Below, piece after piece: positions 8,472-15,936 of a stretch of DNA of 37,590 bases. Positions within the stretch are counted from its first letter, which is position 1. Every line of letters begins with the position of its first letter. The notes under the pieces are model-generated. The model had not been told where the DNA came from, ran no database searches, and saw nothing but the letters and a program-made list of their open reading frames with translations. The position numbers were made by a program, and so were the translations under genes. The DNA is taken from assembly GCA_910585525.1 (NCBI GenBank), contig CAJUFR010000016.1, forward strand, positions 1 to 37,590. Direction: 5' to 3'. This stretch comes from an uncultured Angelakisella sp. GTDB lineage: Bacteria; Bacillota; Clostridia; Oscillospirales; Ruminococcaceae.

Positions 8472-9563
8472 CTATAGGTTGTTTAGTACGGCTACGACAT
8501 ACCCCTGTACGCTTTGGATCTCCTTCCAGTGGGTCAGCAGCCTGCACACCATCTCCCAAAGGGCTGGGCTGCCCAGATTTTCCAGGAACCTTTCCCGCCT
8601 CTGTTCCCAGCGCAGTCTAACAACTGTCTGGCTAACGATTTCCCGCAGGATCGCATTCGTGGTCTGCTGATACCGCTGCTCCTCCTCCGGGGAAGAAAAA
8701 CCATGTAGCGTATCCCGCAGGATATCCCCCCATGCCTGCACCTCGGCCCGCAGCTGGTCAAAGTGGATAATCTCCTTCACCATCTCCGGCGTAAAAACAG
8801 AATTCGACTGATGATTATATTCCTGTTCGTTCTCCAAAGAACTGTTACTTATAACCCTGTTCTTTATATTTGGTTGTCCGAAATTTTGGTGTTCCATTTT
8901 TTCGGACACCGGTTTTTCGGACATCTTCTCCCGCAGTACCTCCTCCTGCAAATGGTAGATACAATAGTCGAATCGTCCATCTGCCTTTCTATGTTCCACT
9001 GAGAGATACCCATGTTCGATCAACTGATTGAAGTGCCGGTAATAAGTTTCCACAGAACCTATCCTTAACTCCCGCATAATGGTAGACCTACGGGGAAAGG
9101 CGGTCGTTCCGGCCCCAGCGAAGGAGGCAAAGTAGGCATAGATGGCTTTGGCTTGGGGTGTCAGCTGCGGATCCAGCATCACTAGCTTGGGGATGGTGCC
9201 AAAACCATGAGCAGCGGCATTTTCAAATACCAGCATATCACTTCGACCCGGTTCCACTTTTGGGAGTCCTTCATGGGCCAGGATCCTTTGCAGAATGGTA
9301 TAAACATTTCCTGTCCCTGTCCGCTCCTTGAAGATATACCGCCCTTCTACCAGGAGGTTTAGGTGCTTGGTGAAGGTATCCTTGTTGATTTGCAGATCAT
9401 TGAGAATCTTTTCCCGCTTAGGAAATGCTTGGCAGCCGCAGCCTGCATAGGCGCAGAAATAGGCGTAGATTGTTTTGGTAAGGAGCGGTAAGCTCCGATC
9501 TCGCATGACAGACTTATATATCTTCCCATAACCTTTGGAGTCTATGTTGACCATAACAAACAT
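8472..9563 (-). CDS. RepA-like helix-turn-helix protein with duplicated winged-helix domain
   Basis: A 363-residue DNA-binding protein resembling replication initiator-like proteins of Clostridial conjugative elements and plasmids. Residues about 10..77 and 120..190 are two copies of the same winged-helix unit: KTIYAYFCAYAGCG and CQAFPKREKIL match KAIYAYFASFAGAG and TTAFPRRSTIM. A polar linker (NQ-rich) follows, then a helical C-terminal domain similar in layout to DUF6017 (EEEQRYQQTTNAILREIV, then VVAVLNNL at the end). The ATG stands eight bases after AGGTG. Just upstream are an attenuator-like hairpin (9599..9631) and two iteron-like repeats (9719..9828), which fit a replication-control role. 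The assignment as an initiator is inference from domain type and setting. It could be a transcription regulator. Confidence 0.75.
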   Translation of the reverse strand: MFVMVNIDSKGYGKIYKSVMRDRSLPLLTKTIYAYFCAYAGCGCQAFPKREKILNDLQINKDTFTKHLNLLVEGRYIFKERTGTGNVYTILQRILAHEGLPKVEPGRSDMLVFENAAAHGFGTIPKLVMLDPQLTPQAKAIYAYFASFAGAGTTAFPRRSTIMRELRIGSVETYYRHFNQLIEHGYLSVEHRKADGRFDYCIYHLQEEVLREKMSEKPVSEKMEHQNFGQPNIKNRVISNSSLENEQEYNHQSNSVFTPEMVKEIIHFDQLRAEVQAWGDILRDTLHGFSSPEEEQRYQQTTNAILREIVSQTVVRLRWEQRRERFLENLGSPALWEMVCRLLTHWKEIQSVQGYVVAVLNNL

Positions 9564-9598
9564 TTTCGTCTCACCTCTTTTGACTCGAAAATGGACAC

Positions 9599-9631
9599 AA
9601 AAATACCACAGGGGCTACCCGTGGTATTTTC
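9599..9631 (-). terminator. Attenuator-like hairpin in the leader of the RepA-like gene
   Basis: A perfect 10-bp stem (AAAATACCAC with GTGGTATTTT) is followed on the minus strand by a run of T residues, ending about 20 bases before the AGGTG ribosome binding site. Its placement inside the leader suggests transcription attenuation, as in many plasmid rep genes, or a terminator for upstream transcripts. Confidence 0.55.
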
Positions 9632-9718
9632 TAAATCTGATTCTATTGTATTGATTTTAGGCGTCTGACAAATGACCGCTTTCCTTCATTTTTTGCAGTT
9701 TTCCATGCATTTTAGACC

Positions 9719-9828
9719 ACTTACAATAAGCGCGACGCTATCCCCCCAAATTTTACCATTTTTTGCCATTTGTAAATCCGCTTGTTTCCAAGGGATTTTG
9801 AGGGTACTTACCATAAGCGCGGTCCTAT
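9719..9828. repeat. Pair of 23-bp iteron-like direct repeats
   Basis: Positions 9719..9741 and 9806..9828 share ACTTAC-ATAAGCGCG-CTAT with few differences, 87 bases apart. Between them is A+T-rich DNA with no gene. Lying beside a RepA-like gene, they could be binding sites of that protein or a replication or transfer origin. The rest of 9632..9960 holds no gene that I can support. Confidence 0.5.
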
Positions 9829-9960
9829 GTCTCCCGCATCGAAAAAAAAGCCGTAGAGGTGCTCCGCTGCCACTTCATGGCCGCCTGCCCCAGCGAATTC
9901 TCCTCCATCCAAAAGTAGCCCCCTCTTCCCTCCCCCCGGAAAAAAATTTTCGGAAACTAC

Positions 9961-10004
9961 TTTACTTGTCGTAGTAGTTGTGTTATACTGTCACTACTAC
10001 GACA
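9961..10004 (+). promoter_or_regulatory. Promoter with overlapping PadR-type operator
   Basis: TTTACT (9961..9966), a 17-bp spacer and TATACT (9984..9989) form a plus-strand promoter. A perfect 11-bp inverted repeat, TGTCGTAGTAG (9967..9977) and CTACTACGACA (9994..10004), surrounds the -10 box. This is the expected layout for autorepression by the PadR protein encoded 30 bases downstream. Confidence 0.75.
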
Positions 10005-10033
10005 GGCATAGTAATTCCAGAGGAGGGGAGGCC

Positions 10034-10396
10034 ATGATCGGAAGCGACGTCATCCGGGGGTACAGCGACACCATCCTCCTCAGTCTGCTGGCGGAGGGGG
10101 ATTCTTACGGCTACCAACTCTCCCGGAGCATCCGGGAGCGGAGCGGCGGGGCCTATGTGATGAAGGAGACCACCCTCTATTCCGCCTTCGCCCGGCTGGA
10201 GAAAAACGGCTTCATCGCCTCCTACCAGGGGCAGGAGAGCCGGGGGCGGCCCCGGACCAACTACACCATCACCGCCCTGGGCCGGGAGCACCTGGCCCGC
10301 AAGCTGGAGGAGTGGCGGGAGACCCGGGAACTGATGGACCGCTTCACCCAGCCGCTGCTGCCCCAGGATCGATGGAAGGATGAAAAAGAGGAGTGA
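10034..10396 (+). CDS. PadR family transcriptional regulator
   Basis: A 120-residue winged-helix repressor. The PadR signature is clear: DTILLSLLAEGDSYGYQLSR, then the recognition region (VMKETTLYSAFARLEKNGFI) and the wing (ESRGRPRTNYTIT). A C-terminal dimerisation helix follows. ATG at 10034 is chosen because GAGGAGGGG lies just upstream; the frame is open further 5' but crosses the promoter. It is coupled by a four-base GTGA overlap, or close spacing, to a HAAS-domain membrane protein, a very common Firmicutes pair. The regulator probably represses both genes through the inverted repeat at 9967..10004 until an unknown effector binds. Confidence 0.93.
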   Translation: MIGSDVIRGYSDTILLSLLAEGDSYGYQLSRSIRERSGGAYVMKETTLYSAFARLEKNGFIASYQGQESRGRPRTNYTITALGREHLARKLEEWRETRELMDRFTQPLLPQDRWKDEKEE

Positions 10397-10404
10397 CTTT
10401 GAGG

Positions 10405-11079
10405 ATGGAAAAGATCCGTAGCTTTGTGGAGAACATGTTCCTGGGCCTGCCGGACACCCAGGAGGTCCGGGACGCCAAAGCCCGCCTGCTGGAGGGGATG
10501 TCCGACCGGTACGAGGAACTGCTGGCCCAGGGGAAGGACCCCGACGCCGCCTTCGGCATCTCGGTGGCGGAGTTCGGCAGTATGGAGGAGCTGCGCCGGG
10601 AGTTGGGCGGCGGCACCCCGGCGGCGGCCCCTCAGCCCCAGCCCTGTTTGGACGAGGCCGCCCGGCGGGAGTACGAGACATTCCAGCGTCAGTATCCCAT
10701 CGCCATCGCGGCGGGGGTGGCCCTCTGCATTCTGGCCATAGCCGTCTCGATGTTCCTGGACCGGTGGATGGGTGATATGGGTGGCAACGTCCCCCATGTC
10801 GCCTTCCTGACCATCATCGCCATGTCGGTCTGCATCTTTATCTACTTCGGCATCAAAAGGGAGCAGTACCAGCGGGCGTTTGACGCCGGCGATCCCTCCC
10901 AGCGGGAGAGAAGGGGAGGTGACGACCCCGTCAGAGGGGCCATCATGCTGGGGGCCACCTGCATCTACCTCTTTCTGGGCTTCACCAAGGACCTGTGGCA
11001 CCCGGGGTGGATCGTGTTCCCCGCCGGAGCCTTCCTCTGCCTGCTGGCGGATGTTTTCTGGCCCCGGAACAAGGGATAG
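10405..11079 (+). CDS. HAAS/permease-prefix-domain membrane protein
   Basis: Partner of the PadR regulator. The N-terminal 70 residues form the helical HAAS-type domain (GLPDTQEVRDAKARLLEGM, EELLAQGKDPDAAF, FGSMEELRREL). Three or four membrane helices follow (IAIAAGVALCILAIAVSMFL; FLTIIAMSVCIFIYFGI; IMLGATCIYLFLGF; a last one near the C terminus, WIVFPAGAFLCLLADVFW). Such proteins are thought to sense or affect the cell envelope; the molecular role is unknown. ATG at 10405 has GAGGAG 11 bases upstream. The in-frame TTG at 10399 or GTG at 10393, which overlaps the padR stop, are alternatives. Confidence 0.88.
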   Translation: MEKIRSFVENMFLGLPDTQEVRDAKARLLEGMSDRYEELLAQGKDPDAAFGISVAEFGSMEELRRELGGGTPAAAPQPQPCLDEAARREYETFQRQYPIAIAAGVALCILAIAVSMFLDRWMGDMGGNVPHVAFLTIIAMSVCIFIYFGIKREQYQRAFDAGDPSQRERRGGDDPVRGAIMLGATCIYLFLGFTKDLWHPGWIVFPAGAFLCLLADVFWPRNKG

Positions 11080-11108
11080 GAACAGGTCTTTTGACCGACA
11101 GCAAAAGA

Positions 11109-11139
11109 CCCTCCGGTTTTTAGCCGGAGGGCCTTTTTT
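11109..11139. terminator. Bidirectional terminator between convergent operons
   Basis: The stem CCCTCCGG / CCGGAGGG is followed by CCTTTTTT on the plus strand. On the minus strand it is followed by a T-rich run. It lies between the HAAS gene (+) and the topoisomerase subunit A gene (-) and can serve both. Confidence 0.85.
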
Positions 11140-11145
11140 CGTCAT

Positions 11146-13407
11146 TCAATCCCCCAAGGTCAGCTGCTCCCCCTGCTCCACCCCGGTCTTGACCAGGGCG
11201 CCGGCGGCGGGGAGGGACTTGGTGCGGAGGCGGTGGGGGTTCTCCACCATCCCCTCCTGGTAGGGCTGCACCCACAGCAGGCGCACCGCCTTTTTGGCGT
11301 TCATGGTCAGGGCCTGGACCCCCTGGGTGTCCCGGGCGGCCTTGGCCGCCACCATGGCGGTGTTGACGATGAGCATCCGGGAGGCGGTGGTGGCGCAGAG
11401 ATACTCCCCGTCCTCCTGGATGGCGGCGATGTACACCAGGGGGGACTTCTGGCAGTAGGCCCCCAGCAGCTTTTTGCGGTTGGTCTTGGTCTCGTAGGAA
11501 CCCAGTTCCACCTTGGCCACCTTACCGTTTTCAAAGGCAAAGAGCATCCAGCCCTTGTAATCCTGGGTCACCGCCATATAGACCGGCAGTTCCCCCGGGT
11601 CCATCCCCAGCTTGGTGGGGAGGTAGTCCCCCAGGACGCTGGCCTTGGTGTCATCGAACTCGGCGGCCCGGCTCTTGTACACCTGGCCCCGGTCGGTGAA
11701 AAAGAGCAGATGGGCCCGGGTGTCGGTCTCCACCGCCTGGACCACCTGGTCCCCCTCCTTCAGCTTCTGCTCCCCGCTCATCCGCAGCGACTGGGGGGTG
11801 ATCTTTTTAAAGTACCCCTCCCGGGTGAAGAAGAGGTGCACCGGGTAGGCGGGGGTGTCGTCCTCCTCCTGGGCGGCGGGGGCGGGGACGTCGTACAGTA
11901 TCTGGCTCCGCCGGGGCTGGCCGTAGTTTTTGGCCACCTCCCGCAGCTGGCTGATGATCAGGGCGTCCACCTTCTTGGGGCTTTCCAGCGTCTCCTCCAT
12001 CCCGGCGATATCGGCCAGCAGCGATTCGATCTCCTTGGTGCGGTTGAGGATATACTCCCGGTTCAGATGGCGCAGCTTGATCTCCGCCACGAACTCCGCC
12101 TGGACCTGGCTGATGCCGAAGCCGATCATCAGGTTGGGGACCACTTCCTTTTCCTCCTCGGTCTCCCGGACGATGGCGATGGCCTTATCGATATCCATCA
12201 ATATCTTTTGCAGCCCCTTGAGGAGGTGCAGCTTTTCCTTCTTCTTTTGCAGGTCGAAGTAGATGCCCCGGCGGACACACTCCCGGCGGAAGGCGGTCCA
12301 CTCCTCCAGCAGCCCGTCCACCCCCAGCACCCGGGGGGACCCGCCGATGAGGACGTTAAAGTTGCAGGAGAAGCTGTCCTCCAGGGGGGTCATGCGGAAC
12401 AGCTTCTGCATCAGCTTGTCCGGGTCCACCCCTCGTTTCAGGTCGATGGTGAGTTTGAGACCGGAAAGGTCGGTCTCGTCCCGGATGTCGGCGATCTCCC
12501 GCACCTTCCCCGCCTTCACCAGTTCCACCGTCTTGTCCATGATGGCCTCCACCGTGGTGGTGGGGGGTATCTCGGTGATATCCACGCAGTGGCTCCCCTT
12601 GTCGTAGGCGTAGCGGCTCCGTACCCGCACCGAGCCCCGGCCGGTGGTGTATATCTTCTCCAACTCCCCCGGGTCGTAGAGGACGAAGCCCCCCCCGGGG
12701 AAGTCCGGGGCCTTCAGCGTCTCGGCGATGGGGGCGTCCTTGTCCCGCAGCCGGGCGATGGCGGTCTCGCACACCTCCGCCAGGTTGAAGGAGCAGATAT
12801 TGCTGGCCATCCCCACCGCGATGCCGGTGTTGGCGTTGGTGAGGATGGAGGGGAAGGTGACAGGGAGCAGCACCGGCTCCTTCATCTGGCCGTTGTAGTT
12901 GTCCACGAAGTCCACCGTGTCCCGGTCGATCTCGGAGAACAGTTCCTTGCACACCTTTTCCAGCTTGGCCTCGGTGTACCGGGAGGCGGCGGCGGACATA
13001 TCCCGGCTGTAGGCCTTGCCGAAGTTCCCCTTGCTGTCCACATAGGGCACCAGCAGCGCCCCGTTCCCCCGGGCCAGGCGGACCATGGTCTCGTAGATGG
13101 CCTGGTCCCCGTGGGGGTTCAGGGCCATGGTCTGGCCCACGATATCGGCGGATTTCCGCTTATCTCCGTTTAACAGCCCCATTTTATACATTGTGTATAA
13201 TATTTTTCGATGGGAGGGCTTAAAGCCGTCGATCTCCGGGATGGCCCGGGAGACGATGACGCTCATGGCGTAGGGCATGTAGTTTTCCCGCAGGGTACTG
13301 ACGATGGGCTGCTGGATCACCACCCCGCCGTTCTCGATATGTCCATGCACCCCGCCCCGCCGAGGGGATGGGGCGTCTTTTTTCTTTCGTGGCATAGCTT
13401 TACTCAC
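11146..13407 (-). CDS. Type IIA DNA topoisomerase subunit A (GyrA/ParC family, divergent)
   Basis: The breakage-reunion subunit of a type IIA topoisomerase, which cuts both strands and passes a second duplex through. The catalytic pair Arg143-Tyr144 is in SAAASRYTEAKLE. The N-terminal winged helix (GFKPSHRKILYTMYKMGLL) and the tower/coiled coil (IVRETEEEKEVVPNLMIGF) are intact. The C-terminal domain has pinwheel-like repeats (LLFFTDRGQVYKS, WMLFAFENGKVAKV), but I see no GyrA box, so decatenation (Topo IV-like) is more likely than supercoiling. The quinolone-pocket segment reads NPHGDQAIYE: Gln102 stands where most enzymes have Ser. The GTG start (13405..13407) overlaps the preceding gene; ATG at 13393..13395 is possible. 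The partner subunit B is the first gene of the same operon. Confidence 0.9.
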   Translation of the reverse strand: MSKAMPRKKKDAPSPRRGGVHGHIENGGVVIQQPIVSTLRENYMPYAMSVIVSRAIPEIDGFKPSHRKILYTMYKMGLLNGDKRKSADIVGQTMALNPHGDQAIYETMVRLARGNGALLVPYVDSKGNFGKAYSRDMSAAASRYTEAKLEKVCKELFSEIDRDTVDFVDNYNGQMKEPVLLPVTFPSILTNANTGIAVGMASNICSFNLAEVCETAIARLRDKDAPIAETLKAPDFPGGGFVLYDPGELEKIYTTGRGSVRVRSRYAYDKGSHCVDITEIPPTTTVEAIMDKTVELVKAGKVREIADIRDETDLSGLKLTIDLKRGVDPDKLMQKLFRMTPLEDSFSCNFNVLIGGSPRVLGVDGLLEEWTAFRRECVRRGIYFDLQKKKEKLHLLKGLQKILMDIDKAIAIVRETEEEKEVVPNLMIGFGISQVQAEFVAEIKLRHLNREYILNRTKEIESLLADIAGMEETLESPKKVDALIISQLREVAKNYGQPRRSQILYDVPAPAAQEEDDTPAYPVHLFFTREGYFKKITPQSLRMSGEQKLKEGDQVVQAVETDTRAHLLFFTDRGQVYKSRAAEFDDTKASVLGDYLPTKLGMDPGELPVYMAVTQDYKGWMLFAFENGKVAKVELGSYETKTNRKKLLGAYCQKSPLVYIAAIQEDGEYLCATTASRMLIVNTAMVAAKAARDTQGVQALTMNAKKAVRLLWVQPYQEGMVENPHRLRTKSLPAAGALVKTGVEQGEQLTLGD

Positions 13408-13606
13408 TCTCGTTTCCTGTTTTAAGGTCGATCATATCCGGTACATGTGCCCCGTTTTCCGGTCGACTGAGGTCCAATACCAAATAACGGGGAAGGTCAT
13501 CTTTGATAATTAGGGCAGAGCCAAACCGGTCTACCAGCCGCAGGACCTGGGAAAAATCCTGCTCCGCCCGCTCAAAGGGGACCATGCTTTCTGTATCGAT
13601 CATCAT
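13400..13606 (-). CDS. Phd/YefM-like antitoxin-fold protein
   Basis: A 68-residue protein with the Phd/YefM pattern: a short N-terminal strand and helices (MVPFERAEQDFSQVLRLVD), then a hairpin (GSALIIKDDLPRYLVLDLSR). Phd proteins usually bind operator DNA and neutralise a partner toxin. No toxin gene is adjacent: upstream is cinA and downstream is topoisomerase subunit A, whose GTG start overlaps this stop. It may therefore be an orphan regulator of the topoisomerase operon or a domesticated fold. The ATG follows AGGGGTGG by seven bases. Confidence 0.7.
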   Translation of the reverse strand: MMIDTESMVPFERAEQDFSQVLRLVDRFGSALIIKDDLPRYLVLDLSRPENGAHVPDMIDLKTGNESE

Positions 13607-13650
13607 AGAGCGACCACCCCTTTTTGACCCTTTATTTATAGTGACCTACC

Positions 13651-14928
13651 CTACTTCACCCTCTGCTTCGCCGCCTTCAGCGCCAGGTACAGCGCCCGGC
13701 TGGCGGCCATCTCCCGGATATACTCCCGGCCACCGTCCTCCATGGTCTGGATGTGCAGTTCCTCGGCCAAGGTGACATTCTCGCTGTCCAGGCCCACATA
13801 GACCAGCCCCACCGGCTTGCCCTCGCTGGGCTCCGGGCCGGCGTTGCCGGTGACCGAGATACCGATATCCGCCCCGGACTTCACCCGGGCCCGGCGGGCC
13901 ATGGCCATGGCGGTCTGGGGGGATACCGCCCCGTAGCTGTCCAGCGTCTTTTGGGAGACCCCCAGCAGCTTCCGCTTGGTCTCGCAGGAATAGGTCACCA
14001 CCCCCCACTGGAACACCGAGGACGCCCCGGGGACGCTGGTGATCCGCTGGGCCACCAGGCCGCCGGTGCAGCTTTCCGCCGTGGCGACAGTCAGTCCCTT
14101 GGCCAGCAGGGTGTGGACCAGGGCGGTCTGGAGGTTGCCCACGTTGACGCCGTAGAGCCACTCCCCCGCCTCCCGGCGGATCTCCTCCACAACCGGGTCC
14201 AGGATGGGGCCGGGGTCCTCCCCCTCCTCCACCCGGGCGGTGAGGCGGAGCATCACCTCGCCGGGTTTGCAGTAGGGGGCGACGGTGGGGTTCTTGCTCT
14301 CCCGCATCAGCCGGTCCAGCCGGTGGGCCAGGTCCGATTCCCCGATGCCGTAGAAGTAAAGGCAGCGGCTCACCAGCCGGGTGCCGCTGTCCCGGCGGAG
14401 GTAGGGCAGCACCTGCTCCCGGAACATGGGCTCGCACTCCCGGGGCGGGCCGGGGAGGAGGATAGCGGTCTTGCCCTCCCACCGCCCCGTCCCGGTGACG
14501 GCGCAGCCGGGGGCGGTGCCGTTGTGGTTCTGGAACACCACCGCTCCCTCCGGCATCATGGCCTGCTTCTGGTTATTGGGACAGGGGGTCCGGCCGACCC
14601 GCCGGAAGTATTCCTCCACCCACCGCTGGCTCTCCTCATGGGGGAGCAGTTTGCGGCCCAGGGTCCCGGCGATGGTCTCCTTGGTCAGGTCGTCGTAGGT
14701 GGGCCCCAGTCCCCCGGTGGTGATGACCATATCCGCCCGGGAAAGGGCCAGTTCCACCGCCTCCCGCAGGCGCTGGGGATTGTCCCCCACCACCGTCTGG
14801 TGGTAGAGGTTCAGCCCTGCCTCCGCCAGCCCCCGGGCGATGGCGGTGGCGTTGGTGTTGACGGTGTTGCCCATCAGCAGTTCGGTGCCGACACAGAGGA
14901 TCTCGGCGGTCTTGGTTTTCTGGCTCAC
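13651..14928 (-). CDS. cinA: CinA family protein (competence/damage-inducible; NMN amidase)
   Basis: A full-length two-domain CinA (425 residues). The N-terminal MoCF-binding-like domain shows AEILCVGTELLMGNTVNTNA and TTGGLGPTYDDLTKE. The C-terminal amidase domain shows ATAESCTGGL, SVFQWGVVTYSCETKRKLLG and SVTGNAGP. The family hydrolyses nicotinamide mononucleotide in pyridine-nucleotide salvage, and many members also have ADP-ribose pyrophosphatase activity. In Gram-positive bacteria cinA is often next to recA; here it sits in a topoisomerase operon instead. The start is GTG, five bases after GGGGGG and 12 bases past the hydrolase stop. Confidence 0.95.
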   Translation of the reverse strand: MSQKTKTAEILCVGTELLMGNTVNTNATAIARGLAEAGLNLYHQTVVGDNPQRLREAVELALSRADMVITTGGLGPTYDDLTKETIAGTLGRKLLPHEESQRWVEEYFRRVGRTPCPNNQKQAMMPEGAVVFQNHNGTAPGCAVTGTGRWEGKTAILLPGPPRECEPMFREQVLPYLRRDSGTRLVSRCLYFYGIGESDLAHRLDRLMRESKNPTVAPYCKPGEVMLRLTARVEEGEDPGPILDPVVEEIRREAGEWLYGVNVGNLQTALVHTLLAKGLTVATAESCTGGLVAQRITSVPGASSVFQWGVVTYSCETKRKLLGVSQKTLDSYGAVSPQTAMAMARRARVKSGADIGISVTGNAGPEPSEGKPVGLVYVGLDSENVTLAEELHIQTMEDGGREYIREMAASRALYLALKAAKQRVK

Positions 14929-14940
14929 AAAAGCCCCCCT

Positions 14941-15579
14941 TTATTCATTCATCGATGTCGATATATTTTCCGCAAACCCACAGATGGCCGCCGCCAGTTC
15001 CCCCGGGGCGTCGATATTCACCTCGTGCCCCGCCCCCGGTATCTCCCGGGCGATGGCGTCGGGGAGCAGCTTTGCCAGTTCCCCGGCGGCTTTGCGGTTG
15101 GCGGCGTCCTTTTCCCCTGTCAGGACCAGGACGGGACAGGCCACCCGGCCCAGTTGCTGGCGGAAGTCCAGTTCCATCATGGAGGTGGTAAGGCGGATGG
15201 TGTCCCTCTTCCCCATCCCAGCCCCGGCGAAGGCCCGCTCCGGCATTAGGCGGAAGATGATATTTTGCAGCCGCAGCAGCCCCCGGGGCATTTTATACTG
15301 GGGGGCGATGAGCACCAGCCCCGCCACCTTCTCCGGGCGGCGGGTGGCGTAGTCCAGTGCCAGCACCGCCCCCAGGGAGAGGCCGCAAAGGACCACCGGC
15401 CCCGGGAGGTCCTCGATGCAGCCCTCCAGAGCGGCGCAGAGACTTGGGTAGTCCGGCCCCTCGCTGCACAGCCGGAAAAGGTCAGGGCAGGCAGCATTGG
15501 TATCCAGGCCCAAAGCGTCGAGCACCCCGCTCCAGCTGTCCGGCCCCTGGCCCAGGCCGTGGAGGAAAAGCAGTTTCAT
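14941..15579 (-). CDS. Alpha/beta hydrolase
   Basis: A 212-residue cytoplasmic alpha/beta-hydrolase of the small esterase/carboxylesterase type. It has the oxyanion region (LLFLHGLGQGPDSWSG), the nucleophile elbow GLSLG, an acid in VLTGEKDAANR and the catalytic His in IPGAGHEVN. A substrate cannot be inferred. ATG at 15577..15579 follows GAGGAG by about six bases; an upstream in-frame Met would run into the preceding gene. It lies 13 bases downstream of the 109-aa gene and 12 bases upstream of cinA, so it is part of the operon. Confidence 0.88.
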   Translation of the reverse strand: MKLLFLHGLGQGPDSWSGVLDALGLDTNAACPDLFRLCSEGPDYPSLCAALEGCIEDLPGPVVLCGLSLGAVLALDYATRRPEKVAGLVLIAPQYKMPRGLLRLQNIIFRLMPERAFAGAGMGKRDTIRLTTSMMELDFRQQLGRVACPVLVLTGEKDAANRKAAGELAKLLPDAIAREIPGAGHEVNIDAPGELAAAICGFAENISTSMNE

Positions 15580-15592
15580 GGTCGGCTCCTCT

Positions 15593-15922
15593 CTATTCCT
15601 GCCAACAAAGGCCGGCATCCGGGGCGTGGGTGCGGTAGTAGGTCTCCGCCGCCGTCAGGACGGCAGGCAGGAACACGCACTCCCGCCGGTGGAACCGGCC
15701 CCGCTGGCCCCCGGTCACCAGTTCCACTTCTTCACTGCTGTCGGGCGAAACAGTTTCATCGACAAGTATAAATATCTTTTCCTCGTCGCCGTAGGTCACC
15801 AGCGTCTGCTTGTCCTCATCCAGTTCCAGGATCAGGGCCTTTAGCTGCTCCCAGGTGGGGGCCAGGACCTCCTGGCCAGTATCGATCCTGTATTCCCAGT
15901 GGTCCAGGTTGGCACGGTACAT
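15593..15922 (-). CDS. Small unrecognised protein in the topoisomerase operon
   Basis: A 109-residue acidic soluble protein. It opens with a Trp-containing strand (ANLDHWEYRIDT), then a helix (TWEQLKALILELDEDK), beta strands (TLVTYGDEEKIFILVD and EVELVTGG) and a C-terminal helix. The layout loosely recalls Imm1-type immunity proteins, but I do not assign it. AAAGGAGG lies eight bases before the ATG, which is 14 bases after the topoisomerase subunit B stop; cotranscription is nearly certain. Confidence 0.75.
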   Translation of the reverse strand: MYRANLDHWEYRIDTGQEVLAPTWEQLKALILELDEDKQTLVTYGDEEKIFILVDETVSPDSSEEVELVTGGQRGRFHRRECVFLPAVLTAAETYYRTHAPDAGLCWQE

Positions 15923-15936
15923 CCTTCGGGCCTCCT

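Noticed and set aside
9672..9974. 100-codon plus-strand frame before padR
   Set aside because: No ribosome binding site, crosses the repeat pair, and has no recognisable protein features.
11233..13173. 646-codon plus-strand frame opposite topoisomerase subunit A
   Set aside because: A shadow of a G+C-rich gene; His/Gly/Leu/Val-rich with no domain, no ribosome binding site, and opposite a clear enzyme.
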